Below are positions 49,804 through 60,340 of a stretch of 64,000 nt of DNA, in pieces. A program made the translations under genes and the position numbers. The first letter of the stretch is position 1. Each line of letters starts with the position of its first letter. This DNA comes from Symsagittifera roscoffensis (Eukaryota; Xenacoelomorpha; Acoela; Convolutidae), in contig NC_087070.1 of NCBI RefSeq assembly GCF_963678635.1, positions 12,250,539 to 12,314,538 of the forward strand, read 5' to 3'. The notes beneath the pieces are model-generated. The model was not told the origin of the DNA, searched no databases, and was given only the letters and a program-made list of their open reading frames with translations.

Positions 49804-51029
49804 TCCATCCGGGGTTTAGAGAGTGTTTAGTGTTTAATTGTTTGATGTAGTGAAGTCGGGTGATGTAGTTGAAGTTGCGAGCATTGACTTCTGGGAGAAA
49901 GGAGAAGTGTGGCTGTTTGTGTTTGACGGAGCAAGATTGTTATGTTCGTGTTTCTAGATGGGTGTCGTTGATCGTGGTAGTCTTGGGTGATTGTGTCAAG
50001 ACTTCTGATCGATGCAATGATGTATGAAGTGTGAAGTGCCAAGTGACTAGGATTGGTACGTGTAGTCAACATCGAGATGGCCATTGGTCTGGTTCAATGG
50101 TTTTCCTTTGCTGCGATGTTGAGTCCATACTTTAAATCCTTTGAGGGTAGTGACTTTAGGCAGCAAATCGAATAGATTTGCCATTCCGAAGTTGGAATGT
50201 GATTGGGTTGTCGTCTCCTTTGCTGCTCATTCCTTGGGCTCTAAGAAATCTATACATACTGAGTTTATGGTTTACATATATAATTTCCTTTTGTTAAATA
50301 AGTTTTAGTTATGATTTGTTATTAATTGTTATCGCAAAAGCGTTTTACTTTGTTCGGTTATTTTTCAAAGAGTCGCTCACACTAGAGCAAGTCTTAGCAA
50401 AAATAGAGTGTGGGTCATAAAGCGTGGTGTAGCGCGGTGGGTTAGGTTGGCTATAGAGCATGCTAAGGACGTCCCTCTGGTTGGTGAGGCCAGGAGTGGG
50501 GTATATTTTTATGGTCTCTTTGTGCAGAGTCTCTTTTTGTGTTCAACCTTTTGCTTCGTTTTTTTTTTACTTGTTTTTCTTTCTTTTGTTTTGGTTGTGT
50601 CTTTTTCTCAAAAATAGAATCTTTTGGTTTGGACTTGTCTTTCGACTTTTTGTATTTTACTTGATTGTTTGTAAGACTTGATTGTGGTATTGTGTATTTT
50701 ACTTGATTGTGGCAATAAATAAGAATTTATTGCTATTTTGAGGTAAATTTTACTGTTTTCATTTTTACTGCAATTTGTTAAAATGAGTTTTGAATTTCTA
50801 TAAAAGAGTTTTCAATTTTTTATTTATTTTTATTTGTTTCAGATGATTGTGTGATGAAAATAAAAAGAAAACTAAAACCTTTATGAAGAATGGTTACTTG
50901 TGTTTTGGATTTTATTAGTTAAAATTTCATTACTTAAGGATTTTATTAGTTAAAAATTTAGGAGTTCAAGTGCTTTGATGATCTTTTCCTCTTCACTTCT
51001 TGGTGAAAGTTCGTGCGGAGTGTTTTGGT

Positions 51030-51440
51030 TTAGATTATAAAGTTTATGGTGTTTTTATTTAAGTTATATTTAAGTTTATATTTAGTGTTGTGCATATATT
51101 CTAGGATTGGGACTTCAACGGGCTGTATATATTCGTGAGGGACAGTTAGTGGACGGGATTCATCAAGGCTGAAAGTTTTGGTTAGTTGGCAAAATATATA
51201 CATTTGTCGTATAGGGTCGTAATTTCTGATGGTACCTTGCATGTAAGTGTCAGTATGTGAAATTTAAGAAGAAGGGTTCAGTATATTTAGAGTTAATAAA
51301 TTGAAATCGATGTTGGGGGTTTCGTGATTGCGTATTAGTAGTTGTGTAATGGTGTTGGATAAGTTTATTTTAAGTGTATGTGTGAGTTTGTTTAGTGCGT
51401 AACATTATTTGATCTGAGCAGTGTAAGTCGCGGTCTTTTG
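51030..51440 (-). pseudogene. ORF6 C-terminal remnant in derivative 2
   Basis: Shares RNYDPI, MYIFC and the following block with 46298-46567, but an insertion of a short AT-rich repeat near 51050-51085 disrupts the NHKLYNLIQ part. It is more decayed than the copy in unit 1. Confidence 0.8.
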
Positions 51441-51598
51441 GTGTTAAAAATTTTATTCAGACGTAGAGACATTTCTATTAAATTATCAAATCCGTCTATT
51501 TTTTTTTGCCATTTTGCTATTTTTCATATTCTAAAATGTATTATTTTTCTTAATCTAAGTTACTTAAGGTCTTGTTCGAGACATTTGGTTGCACCAGA

Positions 51599-51977
51599 TG
51601 AGTTATGTACTAGTGACTCTACTCATAGAGTAATTTCAGATAAGGTACACCGTCTGCTCGTCACGCTATTTTATTTTCGGTCGGATAGATTCGTTCAACT
51701 TCTTAGTCTAATACCGATCCTAATCTTACTCTTATATCTCCTAGTCTCAATAGATCTAGTGTATACCGGTTTATGCGAGTTAGTTGCCAGAAGGAGAACA
51801 ACTGTATTCTAAATTTTATTCAATTTGTTCTGGTGCTTAAACTAGAAGTAGTTTCAGCACTTACAAATAAGTATAAATGTTAGAGATGGAATGTGATTGG
51901 TTAGTTATAAATATATTTTAGTGATATTCTAACATAAATATAATTGGTTTATGAATACTAGTTTAGAACTGGTTCCA
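51599..51977 (-). repeat. 5' LTR of derivative 2
   Basis: 379 bp, matching 46921-47299. The primer-site sequence lies at 51574-51596. Confidence 0.9.
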
Positions 51978-52207
51978 ATATCAAAAAATGATCGGTCTAT
52001 GGGTTGTGTGCTTATGGTTTGTCTGCTCAGTTGCCACATTTCTTACTTAACCTTATTTGTGTAAGATATTTGTATATCGCGAAAGTGTATTATGTTTTTT
52101 TGATAAAGTTTTTTTTACACTTGCGAGAGCAAGTGTCTTGTTATCGGAAACCAGACTTTTTTCCCGTAAACAAATTAAAAATATTTAAGTTATCCTAAAA
52201 CGCCTCC

Positions 52208-52600
52208 CTCTAAGGTAAACTCTGTATCCTTTGTATCACTACCCGAAAAATTGGTTTTCCAGAAGACGTTTTGCCAGAACTACTTGATGGAAGCTATCGC
52301 AACTCCGGTCCCGCAACAGTAGGCTTTTCAACTTATACCTCTCCTACCTCCTAGACAGCTCAGTTCCCCCTCTATGTTTCACTTGTCCACTTGCATCCCA
52401 CTCATTTTGCTACTTGCTCAACTCTCCCCAAAACCCATCTTTACTCACTCCTGTACACCTGTGACCTCGGTTGTTGGTGCCGCGAACATTTAAAAACATG
52501 GAGACTAACGAGCCCAACCCGACAAATGCGGGCTATTATACAAGCAAACAAACTGGAAGTGTTTTCAATAAATCTTCACTGACTGCTGCTGAAGCCTAGA
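52208..52600 (+). pseudogene. Coding-like relic in unit 2
   Basis: Second copy of the sequence at 47531-47921, with small indels. Family unknown. Confidence 0.3.
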
Positions 52601-52619
52601 GATAGTTCATTAGCTCATG

Positions 52620-53660
52620 AATATAGACGCAGAGAAAGTGTATTTCTCAGTTGCTTAAACTATTTTTCGTTGTTGATAAAATTTTGATTTAAGAAAGGCT
52701 TTTGATTTGATTTATATACTTATTTATATCTGGAAATGACTGCGTGATACCATCATGCCAAGCACTTACTGCGACGCCGTTATGGCCAGGATGCTCAAAT
52801 TTACACGCCACTTAAGGTAATTTTGGTGCTAAAAAGGTGAGTTCTCAATCGATACTGTTCTGTGCGAAGTTGGTTTTCTCTCGTTTGTTATCTTTTTTTT
52901 GCACATGTGGGTGTTGCACTTCATCTGGTCTCCGACCAGGTTTTCTGTCTGGACCTTGAGAGCTTCCAATTACGCCAGGGAAGCTAATCCCTTGATTAGC
53001 TTCCAATTAATTTGCTAATGACGTCGCAGTCTTGGGAAAAAATCACCAGGGTGTGCAAATTTTGATTGCGATGTTAGCTAATGCACCTGTAAAACATGGG
53101 TTTGTTTTGTACAACGCAAAAAGCAACGTGATTGAATGTTGAGCAGATCATTACTATTTCAAAGGGAGCAAAGCTGGCAAGGACGAATGAGAAATTGGCT
53201 TTTCTAGGCGGCAACGAAGACCCATAGTGCTGAGTTTGATCAGTCATCTGCAGGGCCACTGTAGCTGAACCTGGAATGGGAAACTTTTGGAAGATTCGGG
53301 TCGTACCGAAAAAACTGAATTGACGTAGGTGCAATGCAACGGTTCGAGCCGACGAGTTGTTTGCATCACAAACCTGGCCTCTCAAAGCTTCCCACCTAAC
53401 GAACATTAATGCATTGGAGTACTAGTGCATGCGGCGCATCTTAAACGTCTGGCCCAACGATCGTCGTGTCACAAACACTAATGTCCACTATGCTTGCAAC
53501 GTCGCCCTCACATACTCTGCGTCGATTACAAAGAAGCCCCTTGTATACTTTGGGGATGTCATCTTGTTTCTGCACGATGTCCACCATTCTATCAGAGGTC
53601 AAGAGCATCAGTCATCACTGACTGGACACTTCCCAGAGGTTTCAGCACAACAGGTAAAAA
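52620..53660 (+). other. Unassigned region with coding-like patches
   Basis: Base composition is less AT-rich here than in the surroundings. A + strand frame at 53429-53677 (82 aa) contains VYFGDVILFLHDVHHS and ends beside CAACAG|GTAAAA, a possible splice donor at 53652. Near 52755-52818 a frame 'MPSTYCDAVMARMLKF' ends at AAG|GTAATT. A minus-strand frame covers 53074-53406. None is recognised and stops interrupt them, so a decayed gene or transposon is as likely as true exons. Confidence 0.25.
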
Positions 53661-54655
53661 CAAGCCTTTTTTTATGACTGATGTTTCCTCTTCTTTATTG
53701 CGAATCAAATAGGGGATTAAGATAGACTTAATCAAATTCAAATCATATCTGCCACGATTAAATTCAAAATCAAGCAAACTATTTACATATCTATCAAGAT
53801 GTTGTTTCAAATCAGTCAGTTGATTTTTCGGAATTCGCAAAATTTGGTTTGATATATCAGCTTCTTCCGAGTCTTCAACGCTCTTATCTTGTTACTCAAA
53901 TTTGTTACTCGATTAGTTTTTGCCTCGCTCGTTCAATTGATCAAAGATTTTCTTCATCCGATCATTGACAGCTACTTCAGTATCTTGAAATTTTGTTCTC
54001 TTCTCCAATTTATTTTTCTCAGCCAAAAGTTCGATGTTGCATACAAATAATCAAGTTTTGTGGACCCTTGTTGAACAAAAAGATAGGTTCATGAATCATA
54101 TGATATAGAGACTCAAATTGAAACATGATTTCCAATCCAGTTTTGGTTTGTGTCTCTTTAAGAATTTCTGTAGGAACAAAAATCGACTCAAAAGCGAAAA
54201 TTGCTCGATTTTTAAAAAGGTTGTTATATTCAGAAACTGGAAGTTTGAACTCTTTTAGCTTTTAAAACAGGGTTTTGCTAAGGTCATACTCGTTCTTTGG
54301 GCAAATATGCGTCACGTGATCCTTACATCTCAGGAGATGTCTGTTAAAATTGTCAGATTTATTGAGGAAAGTTTCACAACTGGGACACCGGAAACACTTG
54401 AAGAAACTATCTACATCATTTGTATGATTGATTTGATTGTTGATTCTCAGTAGTTCAACTGTTTTATCAAATCTTCCGATACTTCCGAGCCGAGCTAGTT
54501 CTACATATTCTCTTTCTTGGATATCGAAATCATATATAAAGATGTTTCGTTGCACAATTTTCTCGACAACAGGTAAGTCATCTACTGAAACTCCATGAAA
54601 ACTTTTAATCATGACCAGACTAGTTTTCTCCCATAAACCAAAACGATGGTTTTTT
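53661..54655 (-). pseudogene. Degenerate family B DNA polymerase fragment (Polinton/linear-plasmid type)
   Basis: On the minus strand, from about 54655, the frame carries KSFHGVSVDDLPVVEKIVQ, then a C2H2-like cysteine/histidine cluster CFRCPSCETF...FNRHLLRC. It continues with FESIFVPTEILKETQTKTG. After a stop and frame change comes RYDLNLIKSILIPYLI at about 53720-53770. These blocks belong to the N-terminal/exonuclease part of the 'organellar and viral' type DNA polymerase B found in Polinton-like elements and mitochondrial linear plasmids. The finger and palm (usual DTD box) are not present, and several stops break the frame. It is a transposon or viral relic. Confidence 0.65.
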
Positions 54656-55794
54656 TTCTAAATTTATTTTCTCAAAGTTTTTGTGATGTGTTCGTGACCG
54701 AACACAAGTGACGGAAACCGTAGTTTACTCAAAATTAGAGTCACCAAATTTTTGATCATCTCCCATATACAATGCATTGGAATCGACCTGAATTGTATAA
54801 GAGTTTTTTACACAATATATATACTGAAAGCATCAAACTTTCAAATTTTGGCGAAAACTTTCAAAGATAATTGTTTTTGATCAAGGCATATCTAAACATA
54901 TGTTTCAGAAAAAATTATCCAGAGAAACGGAAAAAAATCCAAATTTTGTGCATTCAGGACTACGTTATTATGCACACAAAAATTCAATTTTGCATGTATG
55001 ATTTTTTTTTTTGGAAAATGTTTGTTTGAGTACGAAATTTGATTTGCCCTTGAAAAAAAAATTAGGGGCAATTCCAATATTACTTGAAAAAAAATTTGGT
55101 TGTCGCCATCAAAAAAATGCTAGTCATACAACTTTCATATATGGAAGTTATAACATTAGTTTTTTTTGACAAAAAAGCTGTATTTTTTATTTATTTTGAA
55201 ACACCGATTTTTATGCCAAAACGAGAGAAAATTTCTTTAAAAATTCGATGGCACCTGTTTAGCAAAATGTATAAAGTTTGTATGATTGGTATTTTTTCAT
55301 AGACTTGGTTTATGGAATTGTATGATTTGCATTTTCGGTCTATGAAGGTCTACTCGGGACCTTTCGTAAAACAAATTAACATCAATACTAAACACTTTAT
55401 TATTATTAACCCATATTTCGAAAAAATAAAACTCATTTAATTTTTTGCTTAATGGTAGGCTAAAAAATTCTCGTTTTTCAATTATGATCACTTAAGTTTG
55501 CCCATTTTATCTTCAACCTTGCATCTGAGTTGCTTATGTTTTAGTTTTTTATAATCCTTGGATTATGTGAAAATTTGGGAAATAGCTTTAGCAGTTTTCA
55601 AATCAACTCAAACTTATATATTTTTATACTTTTTAAATTTTCAGACTAAAAATTGTTCGAAACACAAACTTTTTATTTTTTTTTGCCACCAGAATATATA
55701 AGCATATAGTTTTAGTGTGATGATTTATTTGCCTCTATGAGATTTTAACAAAAAGTTCAAGAACAAAAAAAAATTTGTCGCTTTTTTTTGAATG
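54656..55794. other. Intergenic DNA, no gene seen
   Basis: Very AT-rich with long A and T runs. Short frames only, none with a motif. Confidence 0.4.
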
Positions 55795-55796
55795 TA

Positions 55797-56528
55797 CAGT
55801 GCTGATTTAAATTATCCGGACAAAAAGAACATAACTTGAATTTTCAAACGCCTTTTTCTCAAATTGGGTTAACATTAGACAAAAAGTGAAGAGAATAAAA
55901 GTTGCTTAGAATTTCACCAGAATTAATATGGTGCCATTTTTTCTTCGAAATTCGTAACAAAAATTTTACCCCAAAAATGGGTCAATTTGGCTTTTTTCAA
56001 TTAATCAAGAATTACGCTGAAACTACTTTGTTAATTGATACAAAAATTATATCACAGGAAGCCTCTTACGCAGTTCAACAAAGTTTAAGAAGGGTTAAAT
56101 CTCCAAAAACTAGTATAAGAGAAAAAATTTTCACTTGATAGTCAATAAATGTGATTTTTACTATATAAAACCCAGAATCTCTGTTAAAAAATAAATTTTA
56201 AACAATTTGCGCAAATTTTTGGAGATTTAACCCTTCTTAAATTTTGTTGAGCTGCGTAAGAGGCTTCCTGTGATATAATTTTCTGATCAATTAACAAAGT
56301 AGTTTCCGCGTAATTCCTGATTAATTGAAAAAAGCCAAAATGACCCGTTTTTGGGGTAAAATTTTTGTTGAGAATTTCATAGAAAAAATGGCACCATATT
56401 ATTTCTGGTGAAATTCTAATCAATTTTTGTTCTCTTAACTTTTTGTCTAATCTTAACCCAATTTGAGAAAAACGCGTTTGAAAGTTCAAGTTTTGTTCGT
56501 TTTGTCCGGATAATTTAAATCAGCACTG
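55797..56528. mobile_element. Tc1/mariner-like foldback element (MITE), 732 bp
   Basis: Two inverted arms of about 314 bp (55797-56110 and 56215-56528) flank a ~104-bp spacer. The ends read CAGTGCTGATTTAAAT... and are bordered by TA on both sides (55795-55796 and 56529-56530), the TA target duplication of Tc1/mariner elements. The arms match well but not perfectly. Short frames in the arms are mirror images of each other. No transposase is encoded, so it is nonautonomous. Confidence 0.9.
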
Positions 56529-58238
56529 TATAATGACTTGAATAAACATGCTTAATTAAGTTTTTCAATCCCAGCTCAACATAATCTAATCATTATACAA
56601 AATGTATAATTGTGATCGGCTTTGAGCCTTTTTGATGCATGTAACTGACCTCTATTGGAAAAACAGGTCTAATTTTGTTGAAATTTTTTTCTTAATTCAA
56701 ATGTTTAGAAATGCAATGTTTATAAGTCCAGAAAAAATTTTGAGAATTGATTAAGTTTGAACTGTCTTAGGACTGACGCAACTTCGCTCACGGGTTAGAA
56801 GATTTCCTCACGTTTTGAAATAAAAGGTTTCCTGAGTAGAAAATATCACAAACTGGAAAGTTTTTTTGGATCAATTGAGCAATCTCCCCCACGTAATGAC
56901 CAATTGAGCTATCTCCCCCCCCCCCGCAAAAACGAATAAACTCTACAAAAGACGTCAGCAAACGCAAGTAGATGGATGATGTGTTTATAGCACGCAATCA
57001 ATTGGCCGAATGAAGTTTATCTTACATGAGTATCGAGAAAAATTTTGAAAAAAAAAAAATGAAATTTATGAAAAAAAAATATATATTTTTTGCAAAATTT
57101 TGTTTAAGCGACCATAGCCTCATCGAAGAAAGCAATTTACCAGGTTTGGTGCTCTAGCCTTGTTGATCCGTTTTGAGATTGAGATTGCTCAATTGATCCG
57201 TTTTTTTTTCAGAAACTAGATCTCTGATGTTGGAGTAATTAGGTTTTCCTTGATAAGTTTTGAGGAAATTTTGTTGATACCAACACTCTAAAAGAAAAGC
57301 ATTCTATTTTTCTTTGAAATTTTTTCTTTTTTTTGTAAGTAAAAAGTAAATAAATATTTTTTGAGCACGAAAAAAAATTGACAAATCCAAACTACTTTAA
57401 ACTTGAAACTGCTAAGTTAGTGTATTGCTCATTTTGGTCAAGTTTTGTGAGAATGCATTTTGAAACAAATTGTTTTATTAATAGAATTATACAGCAAGCT
57501 AAGATAATACAGCAGGACTTTATCTGAATTTGTTCCATTCAAATGAGGAGAAATTGGCAAAAAACGGCAACAAAAAGTGAGCGACTACGATTCTTTTGCA
57601 TTGCACTTCTAATAGATGTTTAGAACTGAACCCATGCATCTTCGTTGTCTTTGTAGTAGTTAGAAAATAGTTTAAAGATGCCCGAGGGAAAAATTGCCCG
57701 AGGCCATCTTCAACTATGTTCTAACTGTTGAAGAGTTTGTTTTTGCTCTTTCTGAGGGAAAGATGCCAGAAAATGTGAAAGAGCCCAGAAACTTGAGAAA
57801 GAGCCCGGAAAAGTGCGCAAAACTAAGCAACTGATTTCTTTTTTCATTCATACGTTCTAATATTTCATTTTTCATTCATGCCTTGTCGTGAAAGAGCATG
57901 TGTGAAAGAGCAAAAACATACTCTTCGCATTGAAAGCACGTCTTCCTTCAGCATGAAACCTTTATAACAGTGCTTTACTTTTAAGCGATTCACTGGTTAT
58001 GAAATACTGTTTGATATTTTTGGTGCATTTTTAAGATCATTTGAGTGATATAAAATCAAGTTCTATGACCCCTACACAGTGCTTTCATAATAAAAATTAT
58101 TGCACGGAATAATCTGCTTCCTCGGTTTAGTCTTGGATCATTCGCAATCGTTTTGATCCTTATCTGATTGGATTGAATTGTGTTTTACTGCAGACACTTA
58201 TAAACTTACCCTGTTGAAAAAATTTCTCGTCTAAAAAT
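56529..58238. other. Intergenic DNA upstream of the fucosyltransferase-like gene
   Basis: No gene recognised. 56915-56934 contains an uninterrupted C run within 'ctatctccccccccccccgc'. 57670-57940 repeats phrases such as 'gaaagagc' and 'gcccgagg' in a low-order way. Confidence 0.4.
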
Positions 58239-58506
58239 ATGGGCCATTTTTCTAATTGTGCAGAACGTTGCTTTGTCTGCGTTTCATTCATGGTTATCTT
58301 GATAATGGTTTACTTGGAATATTTGGATACTTTTTTGATAAAATCTAAATCAATTAATGCTGTGAAAGACTCTGGCCGGTCTTCTGCAGACTCTCAGTTT
58401 ATAATGAGAAACATTACCAAACAAGAAAGTTCACATGTGATCTCTTCCATAAATGTAACAATCAAAAATAGAATTGAAACAACAGCCCCGCTTCAAATAC
58501 TGCTGG
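58239..58506 (+). CDS. Exon 1 of a type II membrane protein, GT11-like gene (putative)
   Basis: AUG at 58239 opens a short cytosolic tail, a hydrophobic signal-anchor (CFVCVSFMVILIMVYLEYL, about residues 12-30) and a Ser/Thr/Asn-rich stem, the usual N-terminal layout of Golgi glycosyltransferases. The frame can continue through donor CTGG|GTGCTA (58507) to the exon at 58906 with matching phase (one base, then two). The donor is weak, so the exact exon end is uncertain. Fucosyltransferase identity rests on exon 2. Confidence 0.5.
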
Positions 58507-58905
58507 GTGCTATTTGAGGACCTCATATTTCACTGTATAATTACATCGCATAAAATTAAAATGAGTCTTAGTATTGCTGAAGCCGATTACTTTGATAGCA
58601 CGCATGGAATGAAAATTCAAAAAAAAATTCAAATTTTGTGCTTTCAAATTTTTTCGAATTGTATCTGTAAATAATACCAAAAAAATGGTAAATTATTTAT
58701 CATTATAACTTCTGAACAAGGTTGATAAAATCATAATCGAAAAAAAGTAGATGAAAGCGAGTGAAAGCTTGCTTGATAAACAATCAAGTCATGTTTTTCC
58801 CAATGACCCCCAAAAACTGAAATCTTAACTCAAATAAATTTTCAAAAAATCTCGGACAGGAAAAACATGCATGTTTTTAATATTGAAATTTTATCCTTTG
58901 ATAAG

Positions 58906-59331
58906 TTACGAGCAAGTCTTTAAAAATACCCATCAGTATTAATGAAAAGGTCAAGCTTGGAAAGAATGCGATTATTGCACCTCCAATTCATCAAGAAAAC
59001 AGTATAAACGAAAATGAACACATACACAAGAACTTATTCTTTCACGAAAAAAATAAACACAACGAAAGTATAGCAGACAAAACCGACAATTTATTACGTG
59101 GTTGTTCAGAATTTCAAAGTTTTGGAAATAAAAATGGCTTCAGTATGTCATTGTGTAATGGACGACTTGGTAATCAACTTGGTGTTTTAGCTTTTGGTTT
59201 GGCTGTAAATCTTCAATTTGGAATTAAACTGTTTTTGCGTTTTCCCCAATGGAGACTTATTACTCAGGCATTTGAAATAGAAAAATTGTGCAAAAATGAC
59301 GGATCAACATTTTGCATGGCATTGCCAAACA
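58906..59331 (+). CDS. Exon 2, GT11 alpha-1,2-fucosyltransferase-like fragment (putative)
   Basis: The frame is open from the acceptor-like ATAAG at 58905, runs through a Asn/His/Glu-rich stem and reaches NGRLGNQLGVLAFGLA (about 59157-59204). GRLGNQ near the start of the catalytic domain is the signature of family GT11 (FUT1/FUT2 type), which transfer fucose from GDP-fucose to galactose in the Golgi. It ends at GCCAAACA|GTAAGT, a strong donor (59332). Without that splice the frame goes on to a stop at 59483. The later catalytic motif (H.RR.D type) was not found in the window, so later exons lie outside it or the gene is truncated. Confidence 0.55.
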
Positions 59332-59764
59332 GTAAGTTAATAACAAGGCTACTCAAACTTGGGCGCAGCCATGAATGCTCTGGCTGCCTTTTAAGGTTAT
59401 TCAATGTCTTTCGAAACATATTCATAATTTTTACAAAGCAACTGAATTTTTTTTTGAATGATAAAAAGACGGGTCTGATCTAAACAGTGACCTTGAATAA
59501 ACAAACAAAAAGAAGGCATTTTGGCGGTATTTTATCAATAGCATAAAATCTCGTTGGCCTTAGTTAAGCGTTATTGCAAGCGTTTTGTAACAAACGTTGG
59601 AGTTCTGAGGGTTAATTCATGTTCTGTCTCACGCTCTCATGGCATGTTTATTTAGCGGCTGATGCATACACTGTTTTACTAATTTGTTTTTTTTTAAACC
59701 AAAAAAAAACAATAGCTAAGATTGTTCTTTTGTTGTGCCCATGTACAGTCAAAGTTCTGATATA
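59332..59764. other. Probable intron or intergenic DNA after the GT11-like exon
   Basis: Begins with the GTAAGT donor. No acceptor with a clear continuing exon was found. Confidence 0.35.
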
Positions 59765-60340
59765 CAGGGTTGAATTATTTTATCTGGACAAAATGAATGA
59801 AACTTGAGTTGATTTTAGACAAAAAATCAAAAAGACGAAACCTGCTTAAAATTTTACCAAAACATTTATTTGTTTGGCAAAAATCGGGTCCAAAAAGTTA
59901 GCACTATAACTACCATTTATGGTTTTGTTACTCCAAACCTATTTGTTTCTTTATAAACAAAACTATATTAAACTGCCAAACTATATCAAACAATATGCAA
60001 GCCCCTTATGTAGCCCATAAAAATTTAGAAAGGGTGTAAATTTCTCAACTTTGTGTCAGCATTTTTTTTTCAAATGTTAGACAAAAAATGTCAGTTTTAC
60101 TATACAAATCACCAATTTTTCCAATTAAAAACATTTTGTAAATGAAGATAATACTCTTCTTACTTTTTGGTGGGCTACATGAGAGCCTTCAAGTGATATA
60201 GTTTTGTCCGTAAATAAACTAATTTGTTTGGAGTATTTTCTGATTGACTAAACAAAAACAAAAATGATCGCTTTTTGGGGTCAAATTTTAGGCCAGAATT
60301 TTGTTTGATTGATTGATTGACATAATTGATTCGATTTTGT
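59765..60340. mobile_element. Decayed foldback element related to the MITE at 55.8 kb
   Basis: Starts TA|CAGGGTTGAATTATTTTATCTGGACAAAAT, similar in layout to the end of the first element (CAGTGCTG...TTATCCGGACAAAA). The left arm (to about 60050) is matched in reverse by about 60130-60310: 'ctatatcactt..aggctctcatgtagcccacc' against 'cttatgtagccc..', and 'gggtccaaaaa..' against 'tttttggggtc'. The right end is eroded and no clear terminal repeat closes it. Confidence 0.55.

Larger units (their letters stand above)
49428..51977 (-). mobile_element. Internally deleted relative of the large LTR element, copy 2
   Basis: Duplicate of 44299-47299 in the same target site (ATAT 49424-49427 and 51978-51981). 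LTRs are 49428-49803 and 51599-51977. It lacks about 450 bp of the 3' region; the breakpoint is near 50680-50715, where a short 'acttgattgtgg' string is repeated. It was copied with the host unit, not inserted separately. Confidence 0.9.
42810..52619. repeat. Tandem segmental duplication, ~5.1-kb unit, two copies
   Basis: Unit 1 (42810-47941) and unit 2 (47942-52619) start at the same base in the LYST coding sequence ('tcttcgggag') and end at 'cattagctcatg'. Each contains the LYST 3' end, its 3' flank, a minus-strand LTR element in the same target site, and a coding-like relic. The offset is 5,132 bp at the LYST stop and about 4,680 bp near the end, because unit 2 lacks about 450 bp matching 45600-46050. 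Apart from that the copies differ by scattered single bases. Confidence 0.95.

Noticed and set aside
53340-53360. B-box-like GGTTCGAGCC as a tRNA gene
   Set aside because: No A-box or foldable arms at the right distance upstream.
53074-53406. 110-aa minus-strand frame
   Set aside because: No recognisable motif, and it sits opposite a region with other candidate frames. Not enough to call a gene.
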